This document shows positions 32,830-41,734 of a stretch of 64,000 nt of DNA, one piece after another. Numbering within the stretch: the stretch's first letter is position 1; the number at the start of each line of letters is the position of its first letter. Source of the DNA: Zygnema cylindricum. Taxonomy: Eukaryota > Streptophyta > Zygnematophyceae > Zygnematales > Zygnemataceae. Below the pieces are notes generated by a model. It was given only the letters and a program-made list of their open reading frames with translations, ran no database searches and had not been told where the DNA came from. Both the position numbers and the translations under genes were made by a program. The stretch spans positions 1-64,000 of the forward strand of contig JBBHKE010000085.1 of the NCBI GenBank assembly GCA_037447655.1, given 5' to 3'.

Positions 32830-34235
32830 TGTTGTCCATAGCCTATTTCAGCCATGGATACTCACGGAAACACCCATAGACTACCTCAAAAACAGTTATG
32901 TTTCAGACAGCACATATTACTCCAAAATCAATAAAATCACCTCAAACTGCACCAATATGCAGTATACTATAGACATTGTTAACTCCCAAAGTTATAGCTT
33001 AATCGAAGAAGGAATCTAGAAGATATAAGCTCCGGAGTTTCCCAAAAACAGTTGACAACTTCTCAAACTAACTTGGTAGACTTCTCACATAATTCTATAG
33101 AGATAACAAAACAGACTGAAACTACACACACATATAGTTTCTAGAACATCGAATATCTTCACAAATTTTTCCATCAAAACATCAATCAGAGTGATCACAC
33201 CAACAGGTCAAAGTTGCACAAAAACAGTCTCCCATTTCTTTGATTAACTCAGTTGTGATAATGAAAATAATCTAAGTCCTACAAGTGATACTTTGAGAGT
33301 TCACTACTCAATGTATGGAGGTATACCAGCCGTACGTTATCTACCAGCTACTTAAATTATTGTGAGTATACCAGAATAATTCGTGGTATGTCAGGCTAAC
33401 TAAATCTACACTGATAAAATATTTAGCAAAAAGACAAACCTCTGTTGTATAGAATGTTTACACCGACACCTCCGCAAAGTCAACTTTATAAATCACTTGA
33501 GATCTTCTTATGAATCTCGTCCAACGACTTGATTCATATCAACCGCAGCTGCGTTGTCACATACCTAGATATATCCAAAAATAACCGCAGCTTCGTCGCA
33601 GCTACGTTCTCCTATTTAAAGTACACTTGTCTTAAATAGATGCGTTATACCGGCGGCGCATATTTCAATGTTTCGTACATTTCAAATTAGATCGTTTCGC
33701 GATCCGCCGTCCATTTCTTACTGCGTGTTCACACCACTCAATAAGTCACGTGCTTCACTTTAGTTTTATCCGTACGTTCGCTCACCCAATCCGTGAATCC
33801 ATTTGAACCTCCACATTAATAATATACGCATGAAATGTCATAAGTGTACAAAATGTCGCGTACGCACGAAACTAACTTTTCAAAACAACACTCCTCTGAA
33901 AATTTAGTTTCGTACGCAGCGTGTCAAGTGTCAAACGTCACCACTGCATCCGTTGCGTTGCTATGCTGCGTTGCAGCGCGAATTGCTTCCGCTGATTCAC
34001 AACTGCTCTAGCTGCATTGCTATAGTTTGACATCGCAGTTGCGCTGCTGTGTCATCACAGTTGCACTGCTCTCATATCCCAATTTCTCCTCTCCTTCTTG
34101 ATCCTCCAAGCAAGTCCGTACCAAATCTCATAAACTATCGCTGACCGAGAACTCCCCTAATTTGCGTACATCTTGTAGTGTATTTATGGCTACAACAAAA
34201 TCTATGTGTACAAAACTAAGTCTTTAACAACAATA
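32830..34235 (-). repeat. D array LTR3 (outer 5' LTR)
   Basis: Colinear with LTR1 and LTR2 from TGTTGTCC to CAACAATA, with a short deletion near 33910. It is followed directly by TSD ACCTT (34236-34240) and C1 gag. Confidence 0.85.
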
Positions 34236-34240
34236 ACCTT

Positions 34241-34640
34241 TGCTCTCTAGTCCTCCAAATAATGCTCGTAAGGCATTGCAATAATCATTCATACTTCCTC
34301 TCTTGTAAGTATAAGCTGAAATCTTATTTTTTTGCCAGTTGTGGCTGCTGCTGCAATGACCCACTCTTGTATTTGTTTACAAGAGATACCCAAATCTGAG
34401 AGGAAAGACCTAAAATGCATAAGAGGAATGGCAATACCTTTCACTTCACTTTTGAGAATTAAGAGCTTAGCAACCTTGTCCTTATAGTTCCAATTTTCAT
34501 ATTGTGAACGTTCAGTTTGACTCCCTATCACTATTGTTGGTGGTGTTGCTGTCAGCATCGTCCTTGATTATTTCTCTTTCCATGATTATTCCCTCCCCTT
34601 CCCCGTCATCCTTCGTGAAGGTGGCTGATATTTTGGTAGC
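34241..34640 (-). pseudogene. C1 gag, N-terminal fragment
   Basis: Encodes YENWNYKDKVAKLLIL, ISAYTYKRGSMNDYCNALRALFGGLESKG in shifting frames, parallel to C2 gag (DTWDYNNMVAKFFVL, DFCNELALLFMELE). A stretch TKDDGEGEGIIMERE near 34570-34610 parallels SEESEDGESIVMEK of C2. The true N-terminus, primer site and U5 are missing, fused by deletion to the LTR at about 34640. Confidence 0.7.
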
Positions 34641-35141
34641 TTTTGGTTAACACTTGTCAGCTTGGGAGCCATCGTTCTTCCTCCTATCTTTTCCGGCGTT
34701 CAATGATGTAGCGCCACGTGGCACAACGCGCCGCTATGTTTGAAATCCACCAAAGATTCACTCGGGTTTGGTGGTAGCGACGACGTCCGTCCGATCATAA
34801 ATGTTACACGGTTAGATTCGCTTCCGCGAGCGCTGTTGTCTATATGTGTTGCTTCGTCAATTTTATGTGTTTGATTGAAAGTGACGTTAAATAACATTTT
34901 AATTAGGCATCAAACCACATATGTATATCGTTTTGTTAACACCTTAATGGATAAGGCGAACGTCCACATTGTAGGCCGCACACCAAGGATCAAATCCGGT
35001 CTGGGGCATCATGTTGGTCATCTTCCAATCGCTTGCCTATCTGGCCTGTTTCTTTCTGACTATGGGGGAAGCCATGGTGACTCTCTCTCTTCTCTCTAGA
35101 GTATAAATCAAAAAGTGAATATTAATTACTTTTTTTCAACA
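34641..35141 (-). repeat. C1 5' LTR, truncated
   Basis: Matches 6735-7250 of the 3' LTR (GGAGCCATCGTTC, CGCCACGTGGCACAACGCGC and so on) and starts TGTTGAAAAAAAG at 35141. It is followed by TSD CAAGT (35142-35146). It contains an AGGATCAAATCC tRNA T-arm-like segment at about 34986. Confidence 0.85.
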
Positions 35142-35146
35142 CAAGT

Positions 35147-35773
35147 GAAGTTTTGAAATGAAATTTACTGGGTTGAAATATTGTTTTGAAGTGAAATTTG
35201 TTGGTGTGAAATTTTTTAAGGATATTCAATATCGGATCGTACCTTAAGTGGTGCCACTCAATTTATCACACGTGGCTGTCTTCGTGATGGAACATCGACT
35301 CAAGGTAACATTCTATTACAGGAAAAGTGGGGTTCGCTATTGGACGTCGTACGTTTTTGTACAACGTCATACATAGCCGTACCAGAATTTTTATTTTGTC
35401 AAGATGAAACATCGTTACTAGAAAGCTGTTGAGAAGCTCCAATGATGTAAGCGTAATTCCTGACTACTGGATATTTCACTTTTTGAGATCCGCGAAGCAA
35501 TTGCGCACATCATCTGTGGGACGAAACTCTCCTCGCGAAGAGTGTTGTGTCCCACTGGTCGTGTACTATTGGTACACGTGAAAAAGTAACAAAATATCTA
35601 CTTTGAACATGCGATCACAATCGTACCCGTCGTACAACCAATGTGCCGTCTGCCACGCTGGATGGATGCAGGTCAACCGGCCGACCACCAACGGACAACT
35701 AACCAGCAACCCACCGACCCACCAAAAGTATTCTACTCTCCTCTTACTATTAACTAACCATAGTTTGACAATA
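35147..35773. other. Right flank of the C1 stack, no gene recognised
   Basis: Mixed sequence continuous with 6347 before C1 inserted. Short open frames here lack any recognisable domain. Confidence 0.4.
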
Positions 35774-35803
35774 CTAGAAAATCAACGCCCGTTACACGGG
35801 CAT
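35774..35803 (-). mobile_element. Helitron 3' terminus (minus strand)
   Basis: On the minus strand GCCCGT-GTA-ACGGGC (35787-35801) forms a 6-bp hairpin followed 9 nt later by CTAG (35774-35777) and then T: the standard Helitron 3' end (hairpin, CTRR, host T). A same-family terminus in the other orientation lies at 51852-51881. The element body should extend rightward and was later cut by C4; its 5' TC end was not located. Confidence 0.65.
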
Positions 35804-35962
35804 GAACCGTGTCCTGTTTTATCATGTCCTTTTATCATGCCAGTTTATCAAGCCCATTTCTAATGCCTGCTACACGCGCATGGACCGTGTACTGTTTATC
35901 AAAACGTCTTAGTAATATTGTACTATTTAAGTCTTTCGTACTGATATTTGTAGGTGATGTTA

Positions 35963-36193
35963 TGTTGGATTGGCACGTGAAGCCGGTCCAATACGGGGTA
36001 GAATATGGAAATATCCATACTCGAGCCGCCCGTAATAAATGGGTACGGACCCGCCAGTCTCAACATCGGGCCGGGTAGCTCAGTTGGTAGAGCTCGTGTA
36101 CGGCTAACGAAAGGTCCCAGGTTCGAACCCTGGCCGGCTCAATTTTCCCAAGTGTGGGACATGCCGAATCCCGGATTTCTAGGAAATCTAACA
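35963..36193 (+). repeat. TRIM1 5' LTR
   Basis: 231 bp. By eye identical to the 3' LTR from the start to CATCG (36068) and from AAAGGTCCCAGG (36110) to the end. The 41 nt between (36069-36109) are replaced by a different sequence. Confidence 0.93.
36068..36141 (+). ncRNA. tRNA-like module, 5' LTR of TRIM1
   Basis: Acceptor GGGCCGG (36068-36074) pairs with CCGGCTC (36134-36140) with one G-U; the D arm GCTC-AGTTGGTA-GAGC is canonical (A box TAGCTCAGTTGG). The T arm CCAGG-TTCGAAC-CCTGG (B box GGTTCGAACCC) is canonical. The anticodon arm is weak (TCGT/ACGA), and there is one extra nucleotide between acceptor and D arm. AATTTTCC with a TTTT stop follows directly. It looks like a Pol III unit, but the poor anticodon arm argues against a decoding tRNA. 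Confidence 0.75.
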
Positions 36194-36207
36194 TGGTATC
36201 AGAGCCA
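36194..36207 (+). other. TRIM1 primer binding site
   Basis: TGGTATCAGAGCCA immediately after the 5' LTR, complementary to the 3' end of plant initiator tRNA-Met. Confidence 0.93.
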
Positions 36208-36241
36208 GCGGGATTGCGGATGGTTTGACCGGCTTTCCCGT

Positions 36242-36250
36242 GAGGGGGGG
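36242..36250 (+). other. TRIM1 polypurine tract
   Basis: GAGGGGGGG directly before the 3' LTR TGTTGG. Confidence 0.85.
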
Positions 36251-36479
36251 TGTTGGATTGGCACGTGAAGCCGGTCCAATACGGGGTAGAATATGGAAAT
36301 ATCCATACTCGAGCCGCCCGTAATAAATGGGTACGGACCCGCCAGTCTCAACATCGAGCTGGTGGCACAGTGGTAGTGCGTTCGCAGCTGAAGTGAAAGG
36401 TCCCAGGTTCGAACCCTGGCCGGCTCAATTTTCCCAAGTGTGGGACATGCCGAATCCCGGATTTCTAGGAAATCTAACA
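36251..36479 (+). repeat. TRIM1 3' LTR
   Basis: 229 bp, partner of 35963-36193, differing only in the 39-nt tRNA segment 36357-36395. Confidence 0.93.
36356..36427 (+). ncRNA. tRNA-like module with full cloverleaf, 3' LTR of TRIM1
   Basis: 72 nt fold as a complete cloverleaf: acceptor GAGCTGG/CCGGCTC (7 bp, one G-U), T8-G9, D arm GCAC-AGTGGTA-GTGC, anticodon arm TTCGC-AGCTGAA-GTGAA (5 bp, one G-U), variable AGGTC, T arm CCAGG-TTCGAAC-CCTGG, discriminator A. By position the anticodon would be CTG (36388-36390), but U33 is replaced by G, so a working decoding tRNA is unlikely. AATTTTCC supplies a TTTT terminator. The A box is TGGCACAGTGG and the B box GGTTCGAACCC. Confidence 0.8.
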
Positions 36480-36779
36480 TGTTATTTTCAAAGTTTTGTC
36501 CTCACTAGATAGAGCTGTGAGGGAAGACTTAACACTAAAAATATTTTTTGATAAGTTAGATGTAATACTTACCTTAAATAGTGTGACATTGAAGTATTAC
36601 TCTAGAGTATTTTGTACGGTCATATAAGACACGCGTCGGCATTTTAGATAACTCAGAAAATGCGGAATGGACCTCGACACATGTCGCCTATAGAACGGAT
36701 AACCTCGGTAGATCGGGGGGACGCGAAATGAACCGGATATCCAGGAACACAATTGATCTGTCACTCAGGAAGATGAGTC

Positions 36780-38444
36780 TTTGACCTTCAATGAGCAAGA
36801 AGACTCGGATTAATTTGCCATGGCAATAGCAATGGAGGGCTCAAAGGACGCCGGATGGATCATGGACACAAGGGCATCGACCCACATGTGTTGGAACAAG
36901 GGGCTTTTTGCCAATATGCAGACAACACCTGCAAAAAATATCTACTATGCTTGTGGCATAAGTGTCCAAACTTGTGCTCAGGGTGATGTTTCATTGCTGG
37001 TAGATGTAGGAGGAAAGTCTGTAGATAGGACAATTCATAATGTCTTATATGTTCCAAACTTCAAAAAAAATATGTTTTCCACTTCTTTAGTTGAAAGCGA
37101 AAGATTTGAGGTCACTCTTAATGGGGTTACGCAGGTTGTAAGCAAGCTAGGAAAAATAGCAATGATAGGAACTAGAGATGTAAGCAAAATGTATTGCATG
37201 GACGTGGCTGATTGTAAGGAAAATTATGTTCTCTACTGTGGTGTAATATCTAAAAATAATTTATGGCATAAAAGGCTAGGACTTGTTCACTATGACAGTT
37301 TAACAAAAATGGTTAAAGCTACGAAAGTAAAGGGTGTTTCTCTCACAGATCACCCAGTCAAAACTTGTGATGGCTGCTCTTTAGGAAAGATACTTAAACT
37401 GCCTTTTCCACAGGAATCGGATCATAGATCTACAAAAGTCTTGCAGTTAATTCACTCGGATGTTATGGGACCTGATCAGGTGCCCTCTGCTGGGGGGGTT
37501 CATTTTATAGTAACGTTTACAGATGACTTCTCAAGATTCACTAACGTTTACTTCATGAAGAAAAGAGTGAAGTGTTCGGACACTTCAAACACTACAAAGT
37601 TTGGGCGGAAAAACTGCATGGTGTTCCGATTTTGGAACTCAGAGCGGACAATGGAGGAGAGTATATGTCAATAGAATTCAAAAAAATTCTCCTAGATGAG
37701 GGTGTAAGTCGCCAGCTCACTGTTCTTTACACTCGTTCGCAAATTGGTGTTTCAGAAAGATTAAACAGAACCATTACAGAATATGTTAGATCTATGCTAA
37801 CAGATAAAAATATAGATTTGAAATTTTGGGCTGAGGCCCTTAACTGTGCAGTTTATATCAAAAATAAAATTGGTTCTACGTCTTTCAGTACTACACCCTT
37901 TGAACTTTGGACAGGTAGAAAGATTGATATTTGTCATTTCAGAGTTTTTGGAAGTAAATGCTTTGTTTTTAACACCTCACCAAGCACATGGAAAATGGAA
38001 CCAAAGGGTTTACCGGGTATCTTTATGGGGTATGATGATACTTCAAAATGCTACAGAGTATATATTTTTGATAAGCAAAAAGTAATTGTGTCTAGAAATA
38101 TTATTATAAAGGATGAGGAAGTTTTAGCAGATTTATTTAGCATGATAGAAAAACAGGCTGAGGAAAAGTCACAAGAATATGTTATTTTTGATACACAGAT
38201 AAAAGTTTATTTTCCAGTTGTTCGGCAACCTCTTGCAGATCGAGTGTCTTTCGATCCTCATGTTCCTCTTCAAACTCAGATGGAGCAAGCTGGACCGGTC
38301 CAAGAGCAGCAGCAACAAGTCATAAGACCAACGAGGAACGTCAGGGATCCATCGGTCTCCGCCTCAAAATTTTCGGGGGAAAGGAGATGTAGCAGCGGTC
38401 TACAATCTGGATCACACTTTGCAAACTCTGCTAACCCGAGATAA
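36780..38444 (+). pseudogene. C4 protease and integrase
   Basis: 36820-37674: protease GWIMDTRASTHMC (DSG changed to DTR), then VLYVPNFKKNMFSTSLVESERFEV, GAG-pre-integrase LWHKRLGLVHYDSLTKMVKA, CDGCSLGKILKLPFP, and integrase core with LIHSDVMGPDQVPSAGGVHFIVTFTDDFSRF. A frameshift near 37570 moves the frame to 37572-38444: ELRADNGGEYMSIEF, RLNRTITEYVRSML, FELWTGRKIDICHFRVFGSKCFVF, GIFMGYDDTSKCYRVYIFDKQK, with an acidic/Gln-rich linker at the end. The integrase is mostly readable across the single shift. The protease active-site change and missing gag make the copy non-autonomous. Confidence 0.87.
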
Positions 38445-38459
38445 CCTCAGACTATTCGG

Positions 38460-40023
38460 GAAGCCTTTTCTTCACCCAAATAAAAACACTGGATTGAGGC
38501 GGCAAACGATGAAATGAAGTCCATAATGGAAGCTCAAACGTGGGTGTTGGTTGATCTTCCTCCGGACCAGAAAGCCATCGCCAACAAATGGGTATTCAAA
38601 CTGAAACTAAATCCGGATGGCACCAATGAAAGATACAAAGCGAGACTTGTGACGAAAGGCTACAATCAAAAAGAAGAAATTGACTTTGAGGAGGCTTTCT
38701 CTCCGGTGGTAAGGTTTCCAACTGTCATAATTCTATTAAGTCTTGCTGCAATTGAAAACATGGAAAAGCATCAAATGGATGTTAAAACAACTTTTCTTCA
38801 TGAATAAACTTGAAGCTTGAAGAAACTATTTATATGAAGCAACCAGAAATGCGTGTAGAGAAAGGAAAAGAAAAACTAGTCTGTAAACTAATGAAATCTT
38901 TGTATAGGCTGAAATAGGCCCCTAGACAGTGGAACCTGAAGTTAGATGAATTCCTCACTAAATAAGGCTTTAAAAAAATCAGTTCAAATCATTCTCTGTA
39001 TGTTCTGCAAAGGGAGGATGGTGTACATTATATTGTTGTTTATGTAGATGATCTGCTGCTTATTAGCAAATATAGGGATGAAATAAATCGCATCAAGAGA
39101 GCCTTAAGGTCCAGATTTGAGATGAAAGACCTCGATGAGGCCAAATACATTTTAGGGATACAAGTAGAGAAAGATAGAAATAAAAGACAGATCATGTTAA
39201 CTCAAAAGGAGACTATTGGTTCCATGCTTGAAAAAATTGATATGAAAGAGGTAAAAGGATGTGTCACTCCTATGAAGTACAGACACAAATTCAAAGGAGT
39301 TGATTTTGATTCTGGTATTCTAGTTGATGAGAGCTTAGAGTCAAGGGAGGAGGATTTTGTGGCCTCAAAACCATACAGACAGGTAGTTGGTAGTCTCGTC
39401 TTCTTTATGAACTGCACGAGGCCCGATATAACAGGTGTTGTGGGAGCCTTAAGTAGAAGTATGCAGAATCCAAAATGGGCAGACTGGGAAGCTGTAAAAA
39501 GAGTTCTGAGGTATCTGGCAAGGACCCGGAATCTTAAACTTGTCCTTCGAGGAGGGGATGTCAAGCTGCAAACCTGGAGCGATGCGAGTTATGGCGATAT
39601 GCCCTGCAAGAAATCAACCACTAGTTTTGTCTTGCATATTGGAAACAGAACCTGCTGTTGGAGCAGCAAACTCCAGAAGGTCACCGCCCAATCAACTATA
39701 GAGTCATAATATATGGCAGCAAGCGCTGCCCTCAAGGAACTCCTATGGGTAATGGCACTTTTGCAGGAATTGGGACACATGCAAACTGGTCCTCAAGTCA
39801 TCTGGTGTGATAACCACGCAGCTATTGCCATTGCCTCCAATCCCAGCCACCACTTCAAGAGTAAGCACAAGGATGTCAAACTGCATTTTGTCCGAGAAAA
39901 AGTGCTTGCCAAAGTCATAAAATTGTGCTACATACCTGATTAAAATATATGGTTACAGATATGCTAACAAAAGCTCTACCTGCACCTAAATTATATAGTT
40001 TTGCAGAAAGGTTATTGGGCTAA
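38460..40023 (+). pseudogene. C4 reverse transcriptase and RNase H
   Basis: 38514-38807 encodes the RT start (AQTWVLVDLPPDQK, NKWVFKLKLNPDG, FSPVVRFPTVIILLSLAA, HQMDVKTTFLHE). Stops at about 38805-39000 interrupt it, but the catalytic box VVYVDDLLLISK is readable at about 39034-39070. 39122-39709 carries MKDLDEAKYILGIQVEKDR, CTRPDITGVVGALSRSM and RNase H WSDASYGDMPCKKSTTS; a single TAA at 39707-39709 interrupts it. 39713-39943 continues with WCDNHAAIAIASNPSHHFKSKH. The tail MLTKALPAPKLYSFAERLLG ends at 40021-40023, 24 bp before the purine tract. Motif residues are preserved; a few point stops and indels disable it. Confidence 0.87.
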
Positions 40024-40047
40024 GTGAATAATTAATTCTAAAGCTTT

Positions 40048-40054
40048 AGGGGAG
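40048..40054 (+). other. C4 polypurine tract
   Basis: AGGGGAG directly before the 3' LTR start TGTTATTTTC. Confidence 0.8.
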
Positions 40055-41017
40055 TGTTATTTTCAAAGCTTTGTCCTCAGTAGATAGAGCTGTGAGGGGA
40101 GACTTAACACTTAGAAAATTTTGTGATACGTTAGATGTAATACTTACTTTAAATAGTGTGACACTGAAATATTACTCTAGAGTATTTTGTACGGTCATAT
40201 AAAACACGTGTCGGCATTTTAGATAACTCAGAAAGTGCGGAATGTAGCTTGACACATGTCGCCTATCGAATGGATGACCTCATTAGATCGGGCGAACGAG
40301 AAATGAACTGGATATCCGGGAACACAGTTGTAAAGGGCAAATACCTGATGTCGGATTTTATCAGGTTAAAGGTTGAGGTTCGAGTGGGGACCACAGGTGA
40401 CGAGATGCCCCGTAAGCACCCCAAATATCCGTACGAAATCACCAAAGCAGATTCGACATACTAGACGGATGATGACCAAGCAAGCAACATTTTGAGTACG
40501 GAGTCAGATTGTAAATACCTGATGAAATATTTTTTGTTGCTTAGTGCTTTATCAAATAGTGTTTCACTATTTAGTTTTTAGGGTAGTTGCAATTAAGTTT
40601 TTGGAAGTACATTAGAGTACCTTGTCGTACTACAGCACAGTACTACTATTCAAAGTAGTGTCACCTGATTGGCTAATGAGCACTACGAGCTCACTCAGAG
40701 TATAAAGTTTAGGACTTAGAATTATTTTGGTATCCGGTTTTGGGAATATGGGAAATTAAAATGCATTTTTTGGGAAACTTGCATATCTCATATCTTATGG
40801 TTTACTTGGTCACTTATGCTGAAATTTTGGGAATTACCAGTGTATGTGCTAGTCTGTTTATGTGCCAATTCTAAGGGTAATTGGATATGTGAATCTGGAT
40901 TTACAGTGTGTCAAAAGGTGCTGTTTGTGAGGGATTTTTGTAAAGCTTCTGCTTAAGTATGTCTACTTCTACTACTACTGTTGCAGCTCCACCTGCACCT
41001 GTTTTCATAGAACAACT
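40055..41017 (+). repeat. C4 3' LTR
   Basis: About 963 bp. The last 59 bp (ATG at 40959) encode MSTSTTTVAAPPAPVFIEQL, again a gag start inside the LTR. The expected terminal CA reads CT. GGTGC follows as probable TSD. Confidence 0.82.
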
Positions 41018-41640
41018 GGTGCAACCCAAATCAACACAACGATTGATGGAAAATCGAGCAAATATTTACGACACGAAATCGTATTTGTTGAAAAAGACGG
41101 CTAGCTTTTAAACTGCCAGCATCCTATAATCGGACGGTCACGAACGAATGATTGACGGTTGAAGGCTCTTTAGTGCACTTGGCGGCTTTCATTTTTATTC
41201 ATTGACAAGTTCGAGCAGCCAAGATCTGACGCTGAAGAACGATTGCCGAGGGTGCACTTTGAAAGTTACGTGTTTGTTGACGTTAGGAAAGAGACAAAGT
41301 TACCCGTTTGCCGACGTAGGTCGAGGGACAACGTTACCCGTTGGTTGACGTTGGCCGGGGGACACGCTATTTACGGGTGTAAACGGACAAAAAGTGGGCT
41401 TATTTATAGGTTTTCAAACTGACGACCAAAGGTCTAAAATTTGTGTAAAAATTTTGCCACGTCTTTTCTATATTCTAATTTTCATTTCCAAAATCGAAAT
41501 TCGTCATTCTGTACCAAAATTTCAAATCCAAATCCAGAATTCAAATTTTGTGGCAAACATTTCGACGAATTCAAAACTTAAAAACAAAAGATAGAGTTAC
41601 GTTTCACAATATTAGAGGCTCTCTACCTATATAGGACAAC
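41018..41640. other. Flank of C4 with a 34-bp tandem repeat
   Basis: Unassigned sequence containing three 34-bp units at 41262-41295, 41296-41329 and 41330-41363 sharing AA(A/C)GTTAC(C/G), GTT and GACGT. No gene was recognised; AT-rich after 41400. Confidence 0.7.
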
Positions 41641-41734
41641 CAAGATTAACCACATTACTGAACTAAACAGGTGGTGCATTTCCACTGTATATTTCAAAAT
41701 ACTTGTTTACATCATTTTTTTTTTAATAATATGA

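Larger units (their letters stand above)
12846..34235 (-). mobile_element. Tandem array LTR-int-LTR-int-LTR of gag-only element D
   Basis: There are three LTR copies: LTR1 12846-13013 plus 19365-20640, LTR2 22491-23931 and LTR3 32830-34235. They flank two interiors, 20641-22490 and 23932-32829, the latter interrupted by C3 and a B solo LTR. After subtraction the two interiors are similar in length (about 1.85 and 1.88 kb) and colinear. Each holds gag-related sequence and a second small ORF, with no protease, integrase, RT or RNase H. The whole array is bounded by a single ACCT(G/T) duplication, so it either arrived as a unit or grew after insertion by unequal recombination between LTRs. LTRs run from TATTGTTGTTGAAG to GGACAACA. 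The interior matches the plant TR-GAG class of non-autonomous LTR elements. Confidence 0.85.
6353..35141 (-). mobile_element. Ty1/copia element C1, host of the nested stack
   Basis: C1 has LTRs at 6353-7250 and about 34641-35141 with TSD CAAGT on both sides. Its own sequence is 6353-10814, 12610-12845 and 34241-35141; the rest is later insertions (B solo LTR and the D array). Gene order on the minus strand is gag (CCHC), protease, integrase, reverse transcriptase, RNase H, which is the copia order. The gag frame is continuous across both insertion points once inserts and one TSD copy are removed. This confirms that the pieces belong together and that the insertions hit a then-coherent gag. 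All pol segments now carry stops and frameshifts. The 5' LTR has lost its U5 end, primer site and gag start by deletion near 34640. Confidence 0.9.
35963..36479 (+). mobile_element. TRIM1: miniature LTR retrotransposon with tRNA-like modules in its LTRs
   Basis: A complete 517-bp element: 5' LTR 35963-36193, primer site 36194-36207, 57-bp interior, purine tract 36242-36250, 3' LTR 36251-36479, and TSD TGTTA at 35958-35962 and 36480-36484. LTRs begin TGTTGG and end AACA. There is no coding capacity, so it needs proteins in trans. The primer site TGGTATCAGAGCCA is the canonical plant copia site for the 3' end of initiator tRNA-Met, unlike the half-tRNA sites of every other copia here, so its helper is not one of the neighbouring families. 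Each LTR carries a tRNA-like unit with A box, B box and TTTT. The known parallel is Cassandra, a TRIM with 5S rRNA promoter sequence in its LTRs. Confidence 0.93.
35958..36750 (+). repeat. C4 5' LTR, interrupted and truncated
   Basis: 35958-35962 plus 36480-36750 match 40055-40330 of the 3' LTR. The match stops after AACACA near 36751, where a deletion joins the LTR to internal sequence. Confidence 0.8.
35958..41017 (+). mobile_element. Ty1/copia element C4 (with TRIM1 in its 5' LTR)
   Basis: The 5' LTR starts TGTTA at 35958; TRIM1 sits after these five bases and the LTR resumes at 36480. The 3' LTR is 40055-41017, beginning TGTTATTTTCAAAGC after purine tract AGGGGAG (40048-40054). Probable TSD GGTGA (35953-35957) against GGTGC (41018-41022), one mismatch. 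The 5' LTR is truncated near 36750 and joined directly to protease, so the rest of U5, the primer site and gag are missing. It is related to C3 by LTR-end coding (MSTSTTTVAAPPAP) and by protein sequence. Confidence 0.85.

Noticed and set aside
35603-36078. Small plus-strand frames around 35.6-36.1 kb
   Set aside because: No domain; they cross the Helitron end, the C4 border and the TRIM LTR.
36068-36427. Two ordinary nuclear tRNA genes
   Set aside because: Both lie at the same place inside LTRs of a TSD-flanked element, lack U33 and, in one, a proper anticodon stem; better explained as tRNA-like modules of the TRIM.
35963-36479. A simple tandem duplication of a tRNA locus
   Set aside because: The repeats start with TG and end with CA, and are followed by a perfect initiator-Met primer site, a purine tract and 5-bp TSDs.
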